Numbered from the stretch's first letter, positions 36,664 to 47,732 are shown. The stretch is 64,000 nt of DNA from Lysinibacillus pakistanensis (GCA_001312325.1 BBDJ01000003.1:186001-250000), one strand, 5' to 3'. Program-made: numbers and translations. The notes: generated by a model from the letters alone, not told the origin.

Positions 36664-36862
36664 ATGCCATTTTTCGGAGGTTATCCAGGAGGAGGCTTTT
36701 GGCCATTCGGCGCACCGTTTTTTTGGAGGCTTTTTAGGTAGTTTTCTTGGATCACAATTTAGGCCATATCCACCATTTTATCCAAACTATCGTCCATATC
36801 CACCAGGACCGTATTTCCGTCCAGGTAGACCATTTCCACCACCATATCGTAGACCTTATTAA
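36664..36862 (+). CDS. Small Gly/Pro/Tyr-rich protein, frameshifted
   Basis: ATG at 36664 follows GGGAGG. After dropping one T from T7 36718-36724 the 65-residue product reads MPFFGGYPGGGFWPFG, a GSFLGSQF core and a C-terminal repeat of Y/F-P-P/R-P. The composition resembles spore coat or inner-coat proteins. A CATACGATA just upstream fits the sigma-K -10 pattern CATAnnnTA, but a matching -35 is not clear, so the sporulation role is only suggested. Confidence 0.6.
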
Positions 36863-36879
36863 GCTGAATAAGTGAAATA

Positions 36880-36924
36880 TGTAAACCAGTTGTCGAGATA
36901 AATCGTCAACTGGTTTTTTTTCTT
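36880..36924 (+). terminator. Intrinsic terminator
   Basis: AAACCAGTTGTCGA pairs imperfectly with TCGTCAACTGGTTT and is followed by a T8 tract. Confidence 0.85.
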
Positions 36925-36999
36925 AATTTGTAAATGTTTTCATGGCTGTTAATTGGTATTGTTCTTGAAAAAATCATTAAAATGGCATGAAATAAACTG

Positions 37000-37133
37000 T
37001 TGACAGAATATACTAAATTATTTATTATTCTTATTATATTACTAAGAATTGAAAACGTAGCTGACTAGCAAACTAGAGGCTCTTATTGTTCATTGGCATC
37101 GCTATGCCCATGGATAATATGAGTCTTTTTTCT
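37000..37133 (+). promoter_or_regulatory. Leader of the sumT-cysI operon: promoter, conserved RNA element, terminator
   Basis: The promoter is TTGACA (37000-37005), 17 bp, TATTAT (37023-37028). The leader then carries GCTG at 37060, a hairpin with stem CTAG/CTAG and loop CAAA, A, and GGC at 37078-37080. That GGC begins a long terminator (GGCTCTTATTG... with ...ATATGAGTC) ending in TTTTTT at 37127-37132, 35 nt before sumT. Matching elements precede cysH and sbp, so this is a shared attenuator for sulfate assimilation. Confidence 0.75.
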
Positions 37134-37167
37134 ATCTCTAACAAGAGACGAGAAGGAGTGAAATGAA

Positions 37168-37945
37168 ATGGGGAAAGTTTTTATCGTAGGTGCTGGTCCT
37201 GGAGATGTGGATTTGATCACTGTCAAAGGATTACGGTGTATCGAATGTGCGGATGTCATCCTGTATGACAGACTCATTAATAAAGAGTTGCTTGCTTATG
37301 CTAAAAAGGATGCTCAACTTATCTTTTGCGGTAAACTGCCTCAGCAACATGCCATGATACAGGACCATATAAATCAATCAATTGTCAGCTATGCACAGCA
37401 GGGAAAAATTGTGACGAGATTAAAGGGAGGTGACCCCTTCGTATTTGGCAGAGGAGCAGAGGAAGCAGAGGTGCTTGCACAGCATAATATTCCATTTGAA
37501 ATTGTCCCCGGCATTTCTTCTGGAATAGCAGCACCAGCCTATGCGGGAATTCCAGTTACACATCGTGATTTAAGCTCAAGTTTTGCGATGGTTACAGGTC
37601 ATATGAGAGAGGGTAGGGATGATGCCATACAGTGGGAAAGCCTTGCAAAAGGAATTGATACAATTGCAATTTATATGGGGGTTGGTAATCTTCCTTATAT
37701 TCGTCAGCAGCTGCTTAAGTATGGTCGCGATGAAGATACGCCTGTAGCACTTATACATTGGGGAACACTTTCTCGGCAAAAGACAGTTATAGGTACCTTA
37801 GCAACTATAGAAAAGATTGCACAACGAGAAAATATCCAAAATCCAAGCATAATTGTAGTGGGAAAGGTTGTTACATTGAGGGAATCCATTCAATGGTTTG
37901 AGCAAAGCATTCCACAGCCGCCGTTAGTAAAAAAATTCTGTGTAA
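37168..37945 (+). CDS. sumT: Uroporphyrinogen-III C-methyltransferase, frameshifted at the end
   Basis: Adds two methyl groups to uroporphyrinogen III to make precorrin-2, the first step to siroheme, the cofactor of CysI. The SUMT motifs are clear: VGAGPGDVDLITVKG, ILYDRLI, RLKGGDPFVFGRGAEEAE and VTGHMREG. One extra A in A7 37929-37935 hides the natural end PPLVKNSV at 37945; about 258 residues. The next gene follows after 12 nt. First gene of the operon behind the leader attenuator. Confidence 0.93.
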
Positions 37946-37957
37946 GGATGTGGATGT

Positions 37958-38706
37958 ATGCAAGCTATTTTATATATTGCTCATGGAAGTCGAGTAAAGG
38001 AAGGTGTAGAGCAAGCCATTTCCTTTCTAACGAGCGTACAACTAGAGATTGATATACCAATTCAAGAAATTTGTTTCCTAGAATTAGCAGTACCCACCAT
38101 TGCTGAAGGAATCGATAGCTGTATTAAACGAGGGGCTACAGCAATTGCGATCATTCCTATTTTATTGCTAGCTGCACAGCATGCAAAACAGGATATTCCA
38201 AGTGAAATCGAAAAAGCGAAAAAAAACAGTATCCACATGTAGAATTTACATACGGTGAACCACTTGGTGTCCATGAATTATTAATTGATACACTACACAC
38301 TAGGATTTTAGAAACAAAATTACCTACTAACAATGCAAATGTTTTACTAATTGGTCGTGGAAGTAGTGATCCAGTAGTCAAGAGCGATTTAGCTAAAATC
38401 GCAGCAAGGCTACGTGAGAAATATGCTTATACAGCCGTAGACACATGCTTTTTGTATGGAATAGGTCCAACTTTTGAGGAATGGCTACAGCAAAAGAAAA
38501 ATAAGACTGATCAAGTATTTATCGTGCCGTACTTATTGTTTACAGGAATTCTTCGACAAAGTATAACAAAGCGCCTGCAAGAATATGAGGGTCGAACTAT
38601 CACATTATGTGAAAGCTTAGGCTATGACGATAATGTAAGGAAAGTTTTAGTGGAACGTATTGCCGAATTACTAGCATGTCATAAGGAAGGTGTTCTGTCA
38701 TGGTAG
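37958..38706 (+). CDS. sirB: Sirohydrochlorin ferrochelatase (CbiX/SirB), frameshifted
   Basis: Inserts iron into sirohydrochlorin. The chelatase His is seen in ILYIAHGSRVKEGVEQ, and the second domain begins after an extra A in A8 38219-38226 (QYPHVEFTYGEPLG) with LLIGRGSSDP. The C-terminal part contains VPYLLFTGILRQ. About 249 residues, a two-domain CbiX. No separate precorrin-2 dehydrogenase gene is seen in the operon; it must be elsewhere. Confidence 0.9.
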
Positions 38707-38855
38707 ATAAAAGGACTGAAAATGTAAATTTAGCGTTAGATAATGTCCGTCAGATTTTAAATACTGTGAGTCATGGATCAATTACTTTAATTATCCAAAA
38801 TTCCTATGTGGTCCAAATTGAAAAAAAGGAAAAAAATAAGACTTCGATAATTTGA
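38700..38855 (+). CDS. yezD: YezD family (DUF2292) small protein
   Basis: A 51-residue product from ATG 38700, which overlaps sirB by 7 nt. The core ALDNVRQILNTVSHGSITLIIQNSYVVQIEK matches the DUF2292/YezD pattern (helix, then GSIxIxIqdGxVvqIe). These short proteins are repeatedly found with sulfur-assimilation genes, yet their function is unknown. The small, basic beta-hairpin fold could bind RNA or a partner protein. Confidence 0.8.
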   Translation: MVDKRTENVNLALDNVRQILNTVSHGSITLIIQNSYVVQIEKKEKNKTSII

Positions 38856-38871
38856 TTTTGTAGAAAAAAAT

Positions 38872-38899
38872 AGCGCCAGCCAAATAAGGGTTTGGCGCT
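38872..38899 (+). other. Hairpin between yezD and cysJ
   Basis: A 7-bp perfect stem (AGCGCCA/TGGCGCT) encloses a 14-nt loop without a T tract after it. It is unlikely to terminate transcription; it may set differential mRNA stability between the siroheme genes and cysJI. Confidence 0.55.
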
Positions 38900-38952
38900 G
38901 ACTCAACGAAAAGAAAGAACAGAAATGATACTAATACGTGAGGTGGCAAGCT

Positions 38953-40746
38953 TTGAAACTGCAAGTAATAAACAGTCCATTTAATGAGGAGCAGGTAAAG
39001 CTATTAAATGAGCTGCTCCCAAAACTAACTGGCGAGCAGAGGATTTGGCTAAACGGTTATTTAAGTGCACCGCTAACAACAATCAATACTATAGCTGAAG
39101 AAATAACGTCAACGGTAACACCAAGCACTAAAACAGTGACGATTTTATATGGTTCACAAACAGGTAACAGCCAGGGTCTAGCCGAAAAATATGCGTCCAT
39201 ATTGAAAAGCAATGATGTAGATGTGACGGTTTCATCTTTAGGAAAATTTAAGCCGAATAATTTGAAAAAAACTTACAAATCTCTTATTGATTGTCAGCAC
39301 ACATGGTGAAGGAGAACCACCTGATCAAGCCATACAGTTCTATGAATTTTTGCATAGTAAGCGCGCTCCAAAACTAGAGAATTTACACTATTCGGTATTA
39401 GCTTTAGGGGACAGCTCCTATGAATTCTTCTGTAAAACAGGAAAAGATTTCGATGAGCAATTTGCCAAATTGGGGGCTACTCAAATTGTTCCTCGCACAG
39501 AATGTGATGTGGATTATGATGATGCTGCAGCACAATGGTTCTCAGCTGTTCAGAAGGAGCTCCTGCAGCAGGCTGATGTAGCGGCTACGGTAGAGGCATC
39601 AAATCAGACCGTACAGGGAGATTCTACATATTCTCGAAAAAAATCCTTTTTATGCTGAGGTACTAGAAAGCATCAATTTAAATGGCAGGGGCTCCAACAA
39701 AGAGACGCGTCATATTGAATTAGCCATTGAGGGGGCAAATTTTTACTTTGAGCCTGGAGATAGCATCGGTATTTTACCAGAAAACGATGAAAAATTAGTT
39801 GATGCTTTATTAACAGCACTACAGTTTGATCCAAAAACTGAGGTAGATGTCTTTGATGAAAAATTATCAATAAGGGAAGCATTGCAAAAAAAGGCTTGAA
39901 ATAACTGTGCTATCCAAGCCATTGTTACAAAAGATTAGTACTTATACAGTGCATAAGGAATTTACAAAGTTAGTAGAAGACGCTAACGCATGGAAGGATT
40001 ATGCAAGAGGAAGAGATTTACTTGATGTTGTGGAGGATTTTGCGCCATTTTCATGGAATGCACAGCAATTTGTAGAGTTGTTACGTAAAATTCCCGCACG
40101 ACTTTACTCCATTGCCAGTAGTCAAAAGGCGAATAATGAAGAAGTGCACTTAACAATTGGGAAAGTAAGCTATGAGACAAATGGACGTCAACGTCTTGGC
40201 GTTTGCTCTGGTAGCATTACAGAGCGTATTCAAATTGGTGATACATTACCAGTTTATGTGCATAAAAATCCTAATTTTAGATTACCAGAGCAGCAGGACA
40301 CGCCAATTATCATGATTGGTGCGGGTACAGGTGTAGCTCCATATCGGGCATTTTTAGAGGAGCGTGAGGAGCTAGGGATTGAAGGAAAGGCTTGGTTAAT
40401 TTTTGGTGATCAGCATTTTGTAACAGATTTTCTGTATCAAACAGACTGGCAACGTTGGCTTGCTTCTGGCACACTAACGCAAATGGATGTAGCCTTCTCA
40501 CGAGACACTGATAAAAAAAATCTATGTGCAACATAAAATTGAGGAAAATGCAGTGGCTTTTTATGAATGGTTGGAGCAAGGTGCTGTTATTTACGTATGT
40601 GGTGATAAAAAAAACGATGGCGGCAGATGTCGATGCCACAATACATCGTCTGATAGAGCAACAGGGGCAAAAAAACGCCAGAGGAAGCGAAAGCCTTTGT
40701 CAATGAACTAAAACAACAAAATCGCTATCAACGTGATGTTTATTAA
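38953..40746 (+). CDS. cysJ: Sulfite reductase flavoprotein subunit CysJ, frameshifted six times
   Basis: TTG at 38953 lies 6 nt after GAGGTGG. Corrected length is about 596 residues. In order: a flavodoxin domain ([53 protein letters not shown]), an FAD domain ([19 protein letters not shown]) and an NADPH domain ([34 protein letters not shown]). All six breaks are extra A bases in A7-A8 runs (39265, 39637, 39886, 40513, 40607, 40669). It passes NADPH electrons to CysI in the cytoplasm. Confidence 0.94.
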
Positions 40747-40763
40747 TAAAGGAGAGAAGATAC

Positions 40764-42487
40764 ATGACAGGAAAAATTATTTTACCTCCACAACCAGGAA
40801 ACCCTAGTGATGTAGAGCGTATAAAAAGTGAAAGTAATTATCTGCGTGGAACACTTGAACGTACGATGAATAACCCATTAAGTTCAGGAATTCCAGAGGA
40901 TGATAACCGACTGATGAAATTCCATGGCAGTTATTTACAAGATGATCGTGATCTTCGTAATGAACGACAACGTCAAAAGCTAGAGCCTGCTTATCAATTT
41001 ATGGTGCGAGTCCGTACACCAGGTGGTGCAGCTACACCAGCACAATGGCTAGTAATGGATGAAATGGCGAGAAAGTATGGCAATGGTTCTTTGAAATTAA
41101 CAACACGTCAGGCGTTTCAGGTACACGGTATTTTAAAATGGAATGTCAAAAAAATATATGCAGGAAATTAACGATGTATTATTGGATTCTCTTGCAGCCT
41201 GCGGGGATGTAAACCGTAATGTTATGTGTAACGTCAATCCAAATCAATCAGCATTACATGAGGAAATCTACAATTGGTCTGCAAAGTTAAGCGAGCATTT
41301 ACTTCCTAGAACACGAGCATATCATGAGCTTTGGCTAGATGGTGAAAAAGTAGTGGATAGTCAAGAGGAAGAAATTGAACCAATTTATGGTGCATTGTAT
41401 TTACCACGTAAATTTAAGATTGGTATAGCTGTTCCTCCAAGCAATGATGTGGATGTATTTTCACAAGATATCGGTTTAATTGCGATAGTTAAGGAGGGCA
41501 AGTTAGTAGGCTTTAACGTTGCAGTAGGTGGTGGAATGGGCATGACACATAGCGATCATGAAACATACCCACAGCTTGCTCGGGTTATTGGCTTTATCAC
41601 ACCAGATAAATTACTGGAAACGGCAGAAAAAAATTATTACGATTCAACGCGATTATGGCAATCGTTCCGTACGTAAAAATGCTCGCTTTAAATATACGAT
41701 TGATGCAAGAGGGCTTGAATGGTTTAACGAAGAGCTGACACGTCGTCTAGGCTGGGATATTCAAGAGGCACGTCCATTTACATTTGATCGTACAGGTGAT
41801 GAATTTGGCTGGATAAAAGGAGCAGAGGGGAAATGGCATTATACGCTATTTATTCAAAATGGGCGTATTAAGGATTTTGAAGATTACCAACTGCTAACAG
41901 GGCTACGGGAAATTGCGAAGGTACACACGGGTGATTTCCGCCTAACACCAAACCAAAATTTAATGATTGGCAATGTTACTCCGCAAAAGAAGAAAAAGAT
42001 TGCAGCTCTTATTGAAGAATATAGGCTAACAGATGGTGCACAGTATTCTGCCCTACGACGAAATTCTATTGCTTGTGTATCGTTACCAACATGCGGATTA
42101 GCCATGGCTGAAGCAGAGCGCTATTTGCCTTCCTTGATTACAAAAATTGAAACCATCATTGATGAGGCTGGCTTAAACGAAACGGAAATTGTTATTCGTA
42201 TGTCTGGCTGTCCTAATGGTTGTTCGCGAGCTGCTATGGCTGAAATTGGCTTTATCGGCAAAGGACCAGGAAAGTACAATATGTATCTCGGAGCAAGCTT
42301 TACAGGAAATCGCCTTAATAAAATCTATCGTGAAAATATTGGTGAAGAGGAGATTTTAGCAGAGCTCCGTCCAATACTTCTGCACTTTGCCAAGGAACGG
42401 TTAGAGGGCGAGCATTTTGGTGATTTTGTGATTCGAGCTGGCTATGTAACAGCAGTCTATGATGGAAGAGAATTTCATCATCAATAA
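40764..42487 (+). CDS. cysI: Sulfite reductase hemoprotein subunit CysI, frameshifted
   Basis: Reduces sulfite to sulfide with siroheme and a [4Fe-4S] cluster. The cluster ligands are the pairs in [10 protein letters not shown] and [10 protein letters not shown]. Siroheme-binding residues occur in [13 protein letters not shown] and [14 protein letters not shown]. Extra A bases at A7 41147-41153 and A7 41627-41633 break it; corrected length is about 573 residues. It lies 17 nt after cysJ. Confidence 0.95.
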
Positions 42488-42515
42488 GAGGGAATGAGAA
42501 GGATTAAAAATACTA

Positions 42516-42556
42516 TACGCTACAAAGTCTAGTCAAAGGCTTTGTAGCGTATTTCA
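42516..42556. terminator. Bidirectional terminator
   Basis: TACGCTACAAAG pairs with CTTTGTAGCGTA around a 12-nt loop. It separates convergent cysI and the SLH surface gene. Confidence 0.8.
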
Positions 42557-42558
42557 AT

Positions 42559-45351
42559 TTATAGGTTCAGTGCCCGATACATAAATCCCACGAATTGTGC
42601 TCGTGTCACTGGCTCATCGGGTTTAAAGTTACCATTATCGCCCAATGCTATACCAGAATCGGCGAGTGCAGATATATAGTCATAGCTCCAATGTGTGGCA
42701 GGAACATCTTGGAATGTATTTGTTCCTTCAGGTGTTAAACCAAATGTAAGTACGAGAATCTTTGCCATTTGAGCACGGGTCATCGGTGCGTTTGGATTAA
42801 ATGCACCGTTTGATCCATCTACGATTCCGGCTTGTTGAAGTTTCGTTATAGAATCATAGTATGGATGGCTTTGTGGGACATCACTAAATGGCACAGCTTT
42901 ACGTTTAGTTGTTAGCTCAAATGCACGTGTAAGCATGACCGCAATATGTTGTCGTTTTATTGATTCGTTCGGTCTGAATGTGCCATCTGGATAACCAGCG
43001 ATAATACCACGCCCTGCAATGTCCTCAATCATATCCCTTGCCCAACTGTTAGAAATATCAGTGAAGCGATAAGTAGGTGTCATTCCTACAGGTTGCTCGG
43101 GTTCTTCAGGTGTTGGGACAGATTGTTCTGTATTTGGTGATTCAACTGGTATTGGTATTGGATTTGGCTCAGGGTTTGGAATATAACCACCACCTGAACT
43201 ACTATTCATAATCCATTTTGCGTACAAAATTATCCGTTCCGTTACGACATCTTTAGTAAAATCCCATGCATTTGTAAAGGCTGCATCTTTGTACCATCCT
43301 CCGAATGTATAACCTTCTTTTGTAGTTACTGGCTCTTTTAAAGTTGTGTTATACAAAACACTTTGATCGGTTACAAACCTTCCGCCGTTTGACTCGAAGG
43401 ATACCGTATAGCTATTAGCTGATGGTGGAGTAGATGTTGTTAACGAAAGAGCTTTGACATTTTGCATAAGGTTACTCTTTTGATCTTCCGTTACTAAATA
43501 AATAGTGTATTTCGTTGATTTTTGCAGTCCTGATAGGCTTATTTTTTCTTCGCTATTTCCTGCCATAGCAACACTTCCTCGCAGGTTGGCAGAGAGTAAA
43601 TTTCCTAATGCATCTGTTCCTGCCTTAACCTGTGCAGCAGTTGGAGCTATTCCGTTAGAGACAACCGTGTAGAAGACGTGACCTGATTCATTTGTTTTAA
43701 GAAGTAAATCAGCAGTAGTCTCTCCGATTATCCCTAACCTAGGATAATTTTGTATAAAGTAGGGTGGGGTCTGATCCACATCCACCTGAATACTTTGTGC
43801 CTGCTCCACGTTGCCCGCATTGTCTTCGCTCCAAGCCTTTAATACAAAACTTCCATCTGTTTTAAAGTCAACGATATTCCCAGTTTCTATATTCCCATTA
43901 TCTATCTGATAAAAAGTCTGCTTTACTCCAGACAGGGTGTCAGTTGCAGTTAGTGTCAGCCTCGTTGTACCGTTTGACAAAAGGACAGGTGATACAATTG
44001 TCGTCACTGGTGCAGTGCGATCAATCCTAATCCCACTAACCGTTGCATTTGTGCTGTTTCCAGCATTATCGCTTACGCTTGTCGTCACAAATAAATTGTC
44101 ACCTTCTCCTGTAATAACGTTGTTGCTTGGTGAAGTAGATGGATCAATCCCTGAAAGCGCATCAGAGACTGTCCAGCTTATAATTACATCCCCATTGTAC
44201 CAACCAGTAGAATTAGGGGGCTTAATTGCCTCTCCATTTATGGTTGGAGGTGTACGATCAATTTTAATTCTTACCGTTTCGGTCGCGCTATTTCCAGCCT
44301 TGTCTTTCACAGTTCCAGTGACTTGCAGACTGTCACCTTCAGCAGTTAGAATTCTATCACTAGGTATCGTCATTGGATCAATTCCAGAAGCACTATCATT
44401 TACAGTCCAGCGTACATTTACATCACTGTTATTCCATCCTGCTGCGTTTGGTTGAGGTGTAATTGTGCCTGTAATTGTAGGTGCTAACGTATCCTTCACG
44501 ACATTGACTGTATATGTTTTCTTTTCGGTACAATCTCCTTTTATAACAGTGAAATCAATATTATTTTGCCCCTCATTCACGGATATCGTATAAGGAGTTC
44601 CACTTATTCCTGAACGCCCGTTAATCTCCAAATATGAATCTGCGAAGGTCTCTAATATTGGTGTCAGCGTAATAGTAGAAGCACTTGGAAGAGTGATGAC
44701 CAAGTATTTTAAATTGTCTGGATCACTTTCAAAACGGAGTACATTGTCCGTCAATGTTAAGCCGCTCAAATTTGCTGTAGCTCTGTTAGGATCTCCCTTA
44801 CTCATATACAGTCTTAATCTCATGTTTTCCCCATTGCTGACCTGGCGTACAGCATCCTTTTCTACATATAAGATACCGTCCATATATTCTTTTGCTGAAA
44901 CAGACAGCATGGTTACGAGATTGTTTCCACTAACCTGATAGACCTTGACCGCATATTTCTGTCCAGCGACAAGCGAAACAGATGCTGGAAAATTCATCGT
45001 TCTCCATCCAGTCCCTTGTATCATACTGCTTGTCTGAGCAATTACCGTTCCGAGTGACAAATCATCTCCAGATAGAGATAATAATTCGACCCATACTTCA
45101 CTCCCAGCAAGGTCATGCTGCAAATAAATATCCAGGGCGGTTAAATTAGTCGTATGTTTGGCTGTAAAGGTCTGAGTTAGGCTATCGAAATAACCTAGAT
45201 TAAGGCTGCTATAATTTGAATTTGATTGATCTCCGATGGTTACACATGGTTGTGTAGATGCAGATACATTTGTAATAGGTCCAGATATTAGCATGAATAA
45301 AAGTATGAACGATGCTAATAACCGTGCCATAATTTTCTTGATTTGCTCCAT
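42559..45351 (-). CDS. SLH-anchored surface protein, 930 aa
   Basis: An intact 2.8-kb gene, notable among so many broken neighbours. In order: a signal peptide (cut near NVSAST), an N-terminal beta domain, a cadherin-like sandwich, several Ig-like repeats with DRTPPTI and DRTAPVTTI boundaries, an FN3-like domain, an InlB-type repeat (YTVSFESNGG to YAKWIM, about residues 650-715), a Pro/Glu linker, and three SLH domains (about 750-930). It anchors non-covalently to the wall. It sits between two sulfur operons, on the minus strand, and looks inserted relative to a contiguous cys cluster. Ligand unknown. Confidence 0.9.
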   Translation of the reverse strand: MEQIKKIMARLLASFILLFMLISGPITNVSASTQPCVTIGDQSNSNYSSLNLGYFDSLTQTFTAKHTTNLTALDIYLQHDLAGSEVWVELLSLSGDDLSLGTVIAQTSSMIQGTGWRTMNFPASVSLVAGQKYAVKVYQVSGNNLVTMLSVSAKEYMDGILYVEKDAVRQVSNGENMRLRLYMSKGDPNRATANLSGLTLTDNVLRFESDPDNLKYLVITLPSASTITLTPILETFADSYLEINGRSGISGTPYTISVNEGQNNIDFTVIKGDCTEKKTYTVNVVKDTLAPTITGTITPQPNAAGWNNSDVNVRWTVNDSASGIDPMTIPSDRILTAEGDSLQVTGTVKDKAGNSATETVRIKIDRTPPTINGEAIKPPNSTGWYNGDVIISWTVSDALSGIDPSTSPSNNVITGEGDNLFVTTSVSDNAGNSTNATVSGIRIDRTAPVTTIVSPVLLSNGTTRLTLTATDTLSGVKQTFYQIDNGNIETGNIVDFKTDGSFVLKAWSEDNAGNVEQAQSIQVDVDQTPPYFIQNYPRLGIIGETTADLLLKTNESGHVFYTVVSNGIAPTAAQVKAGTDALGNLLSANLRGSVAMAGNSEEKISLSGLQKSTKYTIYLVTEDQKSNLMQNVKALSLTTSTPPSANSYTVSFESNGGRFVTDQSVLYNTTLKEPVTTKEGYTFGGWYKDAAFTNAWDFTKDVVTERIILYAKWIMNSSSGGGYIPNPEPNPIPIPVESPNTEQSVPTPEEPEQPVGMTPTYRFTDISNSWARDMIEDIAGRGIIAGYPDGTFRPNESIKRQHIAVMLTRAFELTTKRKAVPFSDVPQSHPYYDSITKLQQAGIVDGSNGAFNPNAPMTRAQMAKILVLTFGLTPEGTNTFQDVPATHWSYDYISALADSGIALGDNGNFKPDEPVTRAQFVGFMYRALNL

Positions 45352-45708
45352 TTTTTTCCTCCTTCTTTGTTGATTGCCCTCTCTACGGAATATGCTTCAT
45401 TGTTTTAACCATTTGAAAGAATGAGTCTAAAAGAGTGCTAATCTTTTGAATGTAAAATAGCCTGCAGAATTGTTTCACTGAACCATAAATCATAGTTGTC
45501 TATATCTTTAATAGTGGGTAAGGTTTAAAAGGATTTGATTTATTTGGAAAACAAACAATCCCGAAAATAGATTGCGGCAATAAAAAATAAATTTCCACAC
45601 CAGTTATCAGAAGTTGTGAAATTGGTTCTCTTCTACTATAGAGGAGAGAGGTTAAAATTAGGTTAAAAAATAGTAAATTATGAATAGTAAGTAGAAAGGC
45701 ATGTTTTT
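45352..45708. other. Intergenic region upstream of the SLH gene
   Basis: AT-rich, without an open frame of coding quality. AAAGGAGGAAAAAA just above the SLH start is its ribosome binding site. Nothing else could be supported. Confidence 0.5.
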
Positions 45709-45746
45709 ATAAAAATAAGCTACTCTTATTAAAAAGAGCGGCTTGA
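45709..45746 (-). terminator. Intrinsic terminator of the sulfate transporter operon
   Basis: On the minus strand AAGCCGCTCTT pairs with AAGAGTAGCTT and is followed by ATTTTTATA. It lies just beyond the cysA stop codon. Confidence 0.7.
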
Positions 45747-45755
45747 AAGTAAATT

Positions 45756-46828
45756 TTATATGGAGAAATCATCAGGGATAAAGACTTTTAGTTGCTTTGG
45801 TTTTACATATACTTGATCACCGATTTTAAGTTCTAGGGAAAGAAATTGCTCTTTTGACAATTCGGCTTCTAGAAATTCGCCAATATCCTCATGGCGTAAC
45901 TCAATTTGTACGATTGGGCCAAGCAAATGAATGTGACTTATTTTGACAGGAACTGTACCTGTAACAGCCGTTTTTTCAATTTGAATATCATGTGGGCGAA
46001 CGTAGCCAATAGCATCATCCTGGGTGTGTGCATGTGAGTCCGGTACATCAATAGCAAATTCACCATGTGTTAATTTACCATTATGTAAGCGTCCTTTAAA
46101 AATATTTACATTGCCTAAAAAAATCATAAACAAATGGGCTTTTAGGGTTTGTATAAACCTCATCTGGACTACCAATTTGCTCAATTTGGCCATTGTTCAT
46201 CACAACAATACGATCTGCTACATCTAGCGCCTCCTCTTGATCATGTGTGACAAATATACTTGTAATGTGGAAATCATCATGAAGTTTTCGTAACCATCTA
46301 CGTAACTCTTTTCTTACTTTAGCATCTAGTGCACCAAAGGGTTCATCTAATAAAAGTACTTTTGGCTCCACAGCAAGTGCTCTAGCCAGTGCCACACGCT
46401 GACGTTGTCCACCTGAAAGCTGTGTGGGTAAACGCTCAGCGAAATTTTCCAGTTTAACAAGGCGTAATAGCTCCATCACTTTTTCTTTAATTTCTGATTT
46501 TGAGGGCCTTGTTTTACGAGGACGTACTTTAAGACCATAGGCAACATTATCAAATACGGTCATATGTCGAAAAAGGGCATAATGCTGGAACACAAAGCCT
46601 ACATTTCGTTCCTTAGGATGACGGTCTGTAATTGCTTGATCGTCAAATAAAATTTCCCCAACATCGGAGGTCTCCAGACCAGCAATTACACGTAGTAAAG
46701 AAGTTTTCCCTGAACCAGATGGACCAAGAAGGGCAACGAGTTCACCGGATTGAATATGGAGGGAGATATCCTTTAAAGCTTGAAAGGAACCAAACTTTTT
46801 TTGAAACGTTTTTTTATTTGAATGCTCA
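45756..46828 (-). CDS. cysA: Sulfate ABC transporter ATPase CysA, frameshifted
   Basis: Powers sulfate uptake with CysT, CysW and Sbp. Walker A is GPSGSGKT, the signature is LSGGQRQR, Walker B is [13 protein letters not shown], and the C-terminal TOBE-like domain reads [10 protein letters not shown]. Errors at T7 46796-46802 and A7 46117-46123 break it; about 357 residues after correction. Last gene of the minus-strand operon; 17 nt after cysW. Confidence 0.94.
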
Positions 46829-46845
46829 TAACGGCAGTACCTCCT

Positions 46846-47723
46846 TTAAACAGATTTCGATTTCCAAGCAATAATATCTTTCACGATTAGTGTAATGATG
46901 GCAATGACGCTCATTAGTGAAGCAATGGCAAAGGCTGCCGCAAATTGGTACTCATTATATAAAATTTCAATATGAAGAGGCATTGTATTCGTCATCCCTC
47001 GTATATGACCTGAAACAACAGAAACTGCACCAAACTCTCCGATTGCTCGAGCATTACATAAAATAAGCCCGTATAATAAGCCCCATTTGATATTTGGTAA
47101 TGTCACATGCCAAAATGTTTTAAAGCCACCTGCGCCAAGTGAAATAGAAGCCTCCTCCTCAGAGGTTCCCTGTGTCTGCATAAGAGGAATGAGTTCCCTT
47201 GCGACAAAGGGCAACGTAACAAAAATGGTAGCAAGCACAATCCCAGGAAGCGCAAAAACAATCTTAATATCATTTTCAAAGAGCCATTCACCAAATAGAC
47301 CTGTGAACCAAATAACAAGATAAATATCAAGCCTGCGATAACAGGGGATACAGCAAAAGGGAGGTCGACAATTGTTAGTAATAAATTTTTCCCTTTGAAA
47401 TTAAATTTCGTTAATGTCCAGGCTGCCATAATACCAAAAATGGCGTTTAATGGGACGGCAATCACTACAACGGTTAAAGTTAATTTGATGGCTGCTAAAG
47501 CATCTGGGTGTGTGATAGCTGCCATATACACGTCTACGCCTTTTTGAAAGGCACTAATGAAAATAGATACTAGTGGCAAAACAATAAAAAAAACCCTAAA
47601 AAAAGCTAGTGCAATAAATGTCAACGTATATCGTACGAAGTGGGGTTCTTGTAAGGCTGAAGACTTCGCTATGGCTTTATTTTTTTCAGGAGCAGCTTGC
47701 TGAATAACTGTAGATTGTTCCAT
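46846..47723 (-). CDS. cysW: Sulfate ABC transporter permease CysW, frameshifted
   Basis: The start ATG (47723) follows GGAGGTATAT. Six membrane helices with the permease EAA loop ([24 protein letters not shown]) that docks to CysA. One base missing near 47309 breaks the frame between ILLFG and [15 protein letters not shown]. About 292 residues. The N-terminal 30 residues are a hydrophilic extension. Confidence 0.93.
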
Positions 47724-47732
47724 ATATACCTC

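Noticed and set aside
38953..40746. Programmed frameshifting in cysJ
   Set aside because: Six separate A-run breaks, and the same kind of break in dozens of other genes, fit sequencing error better than regulated slippage.
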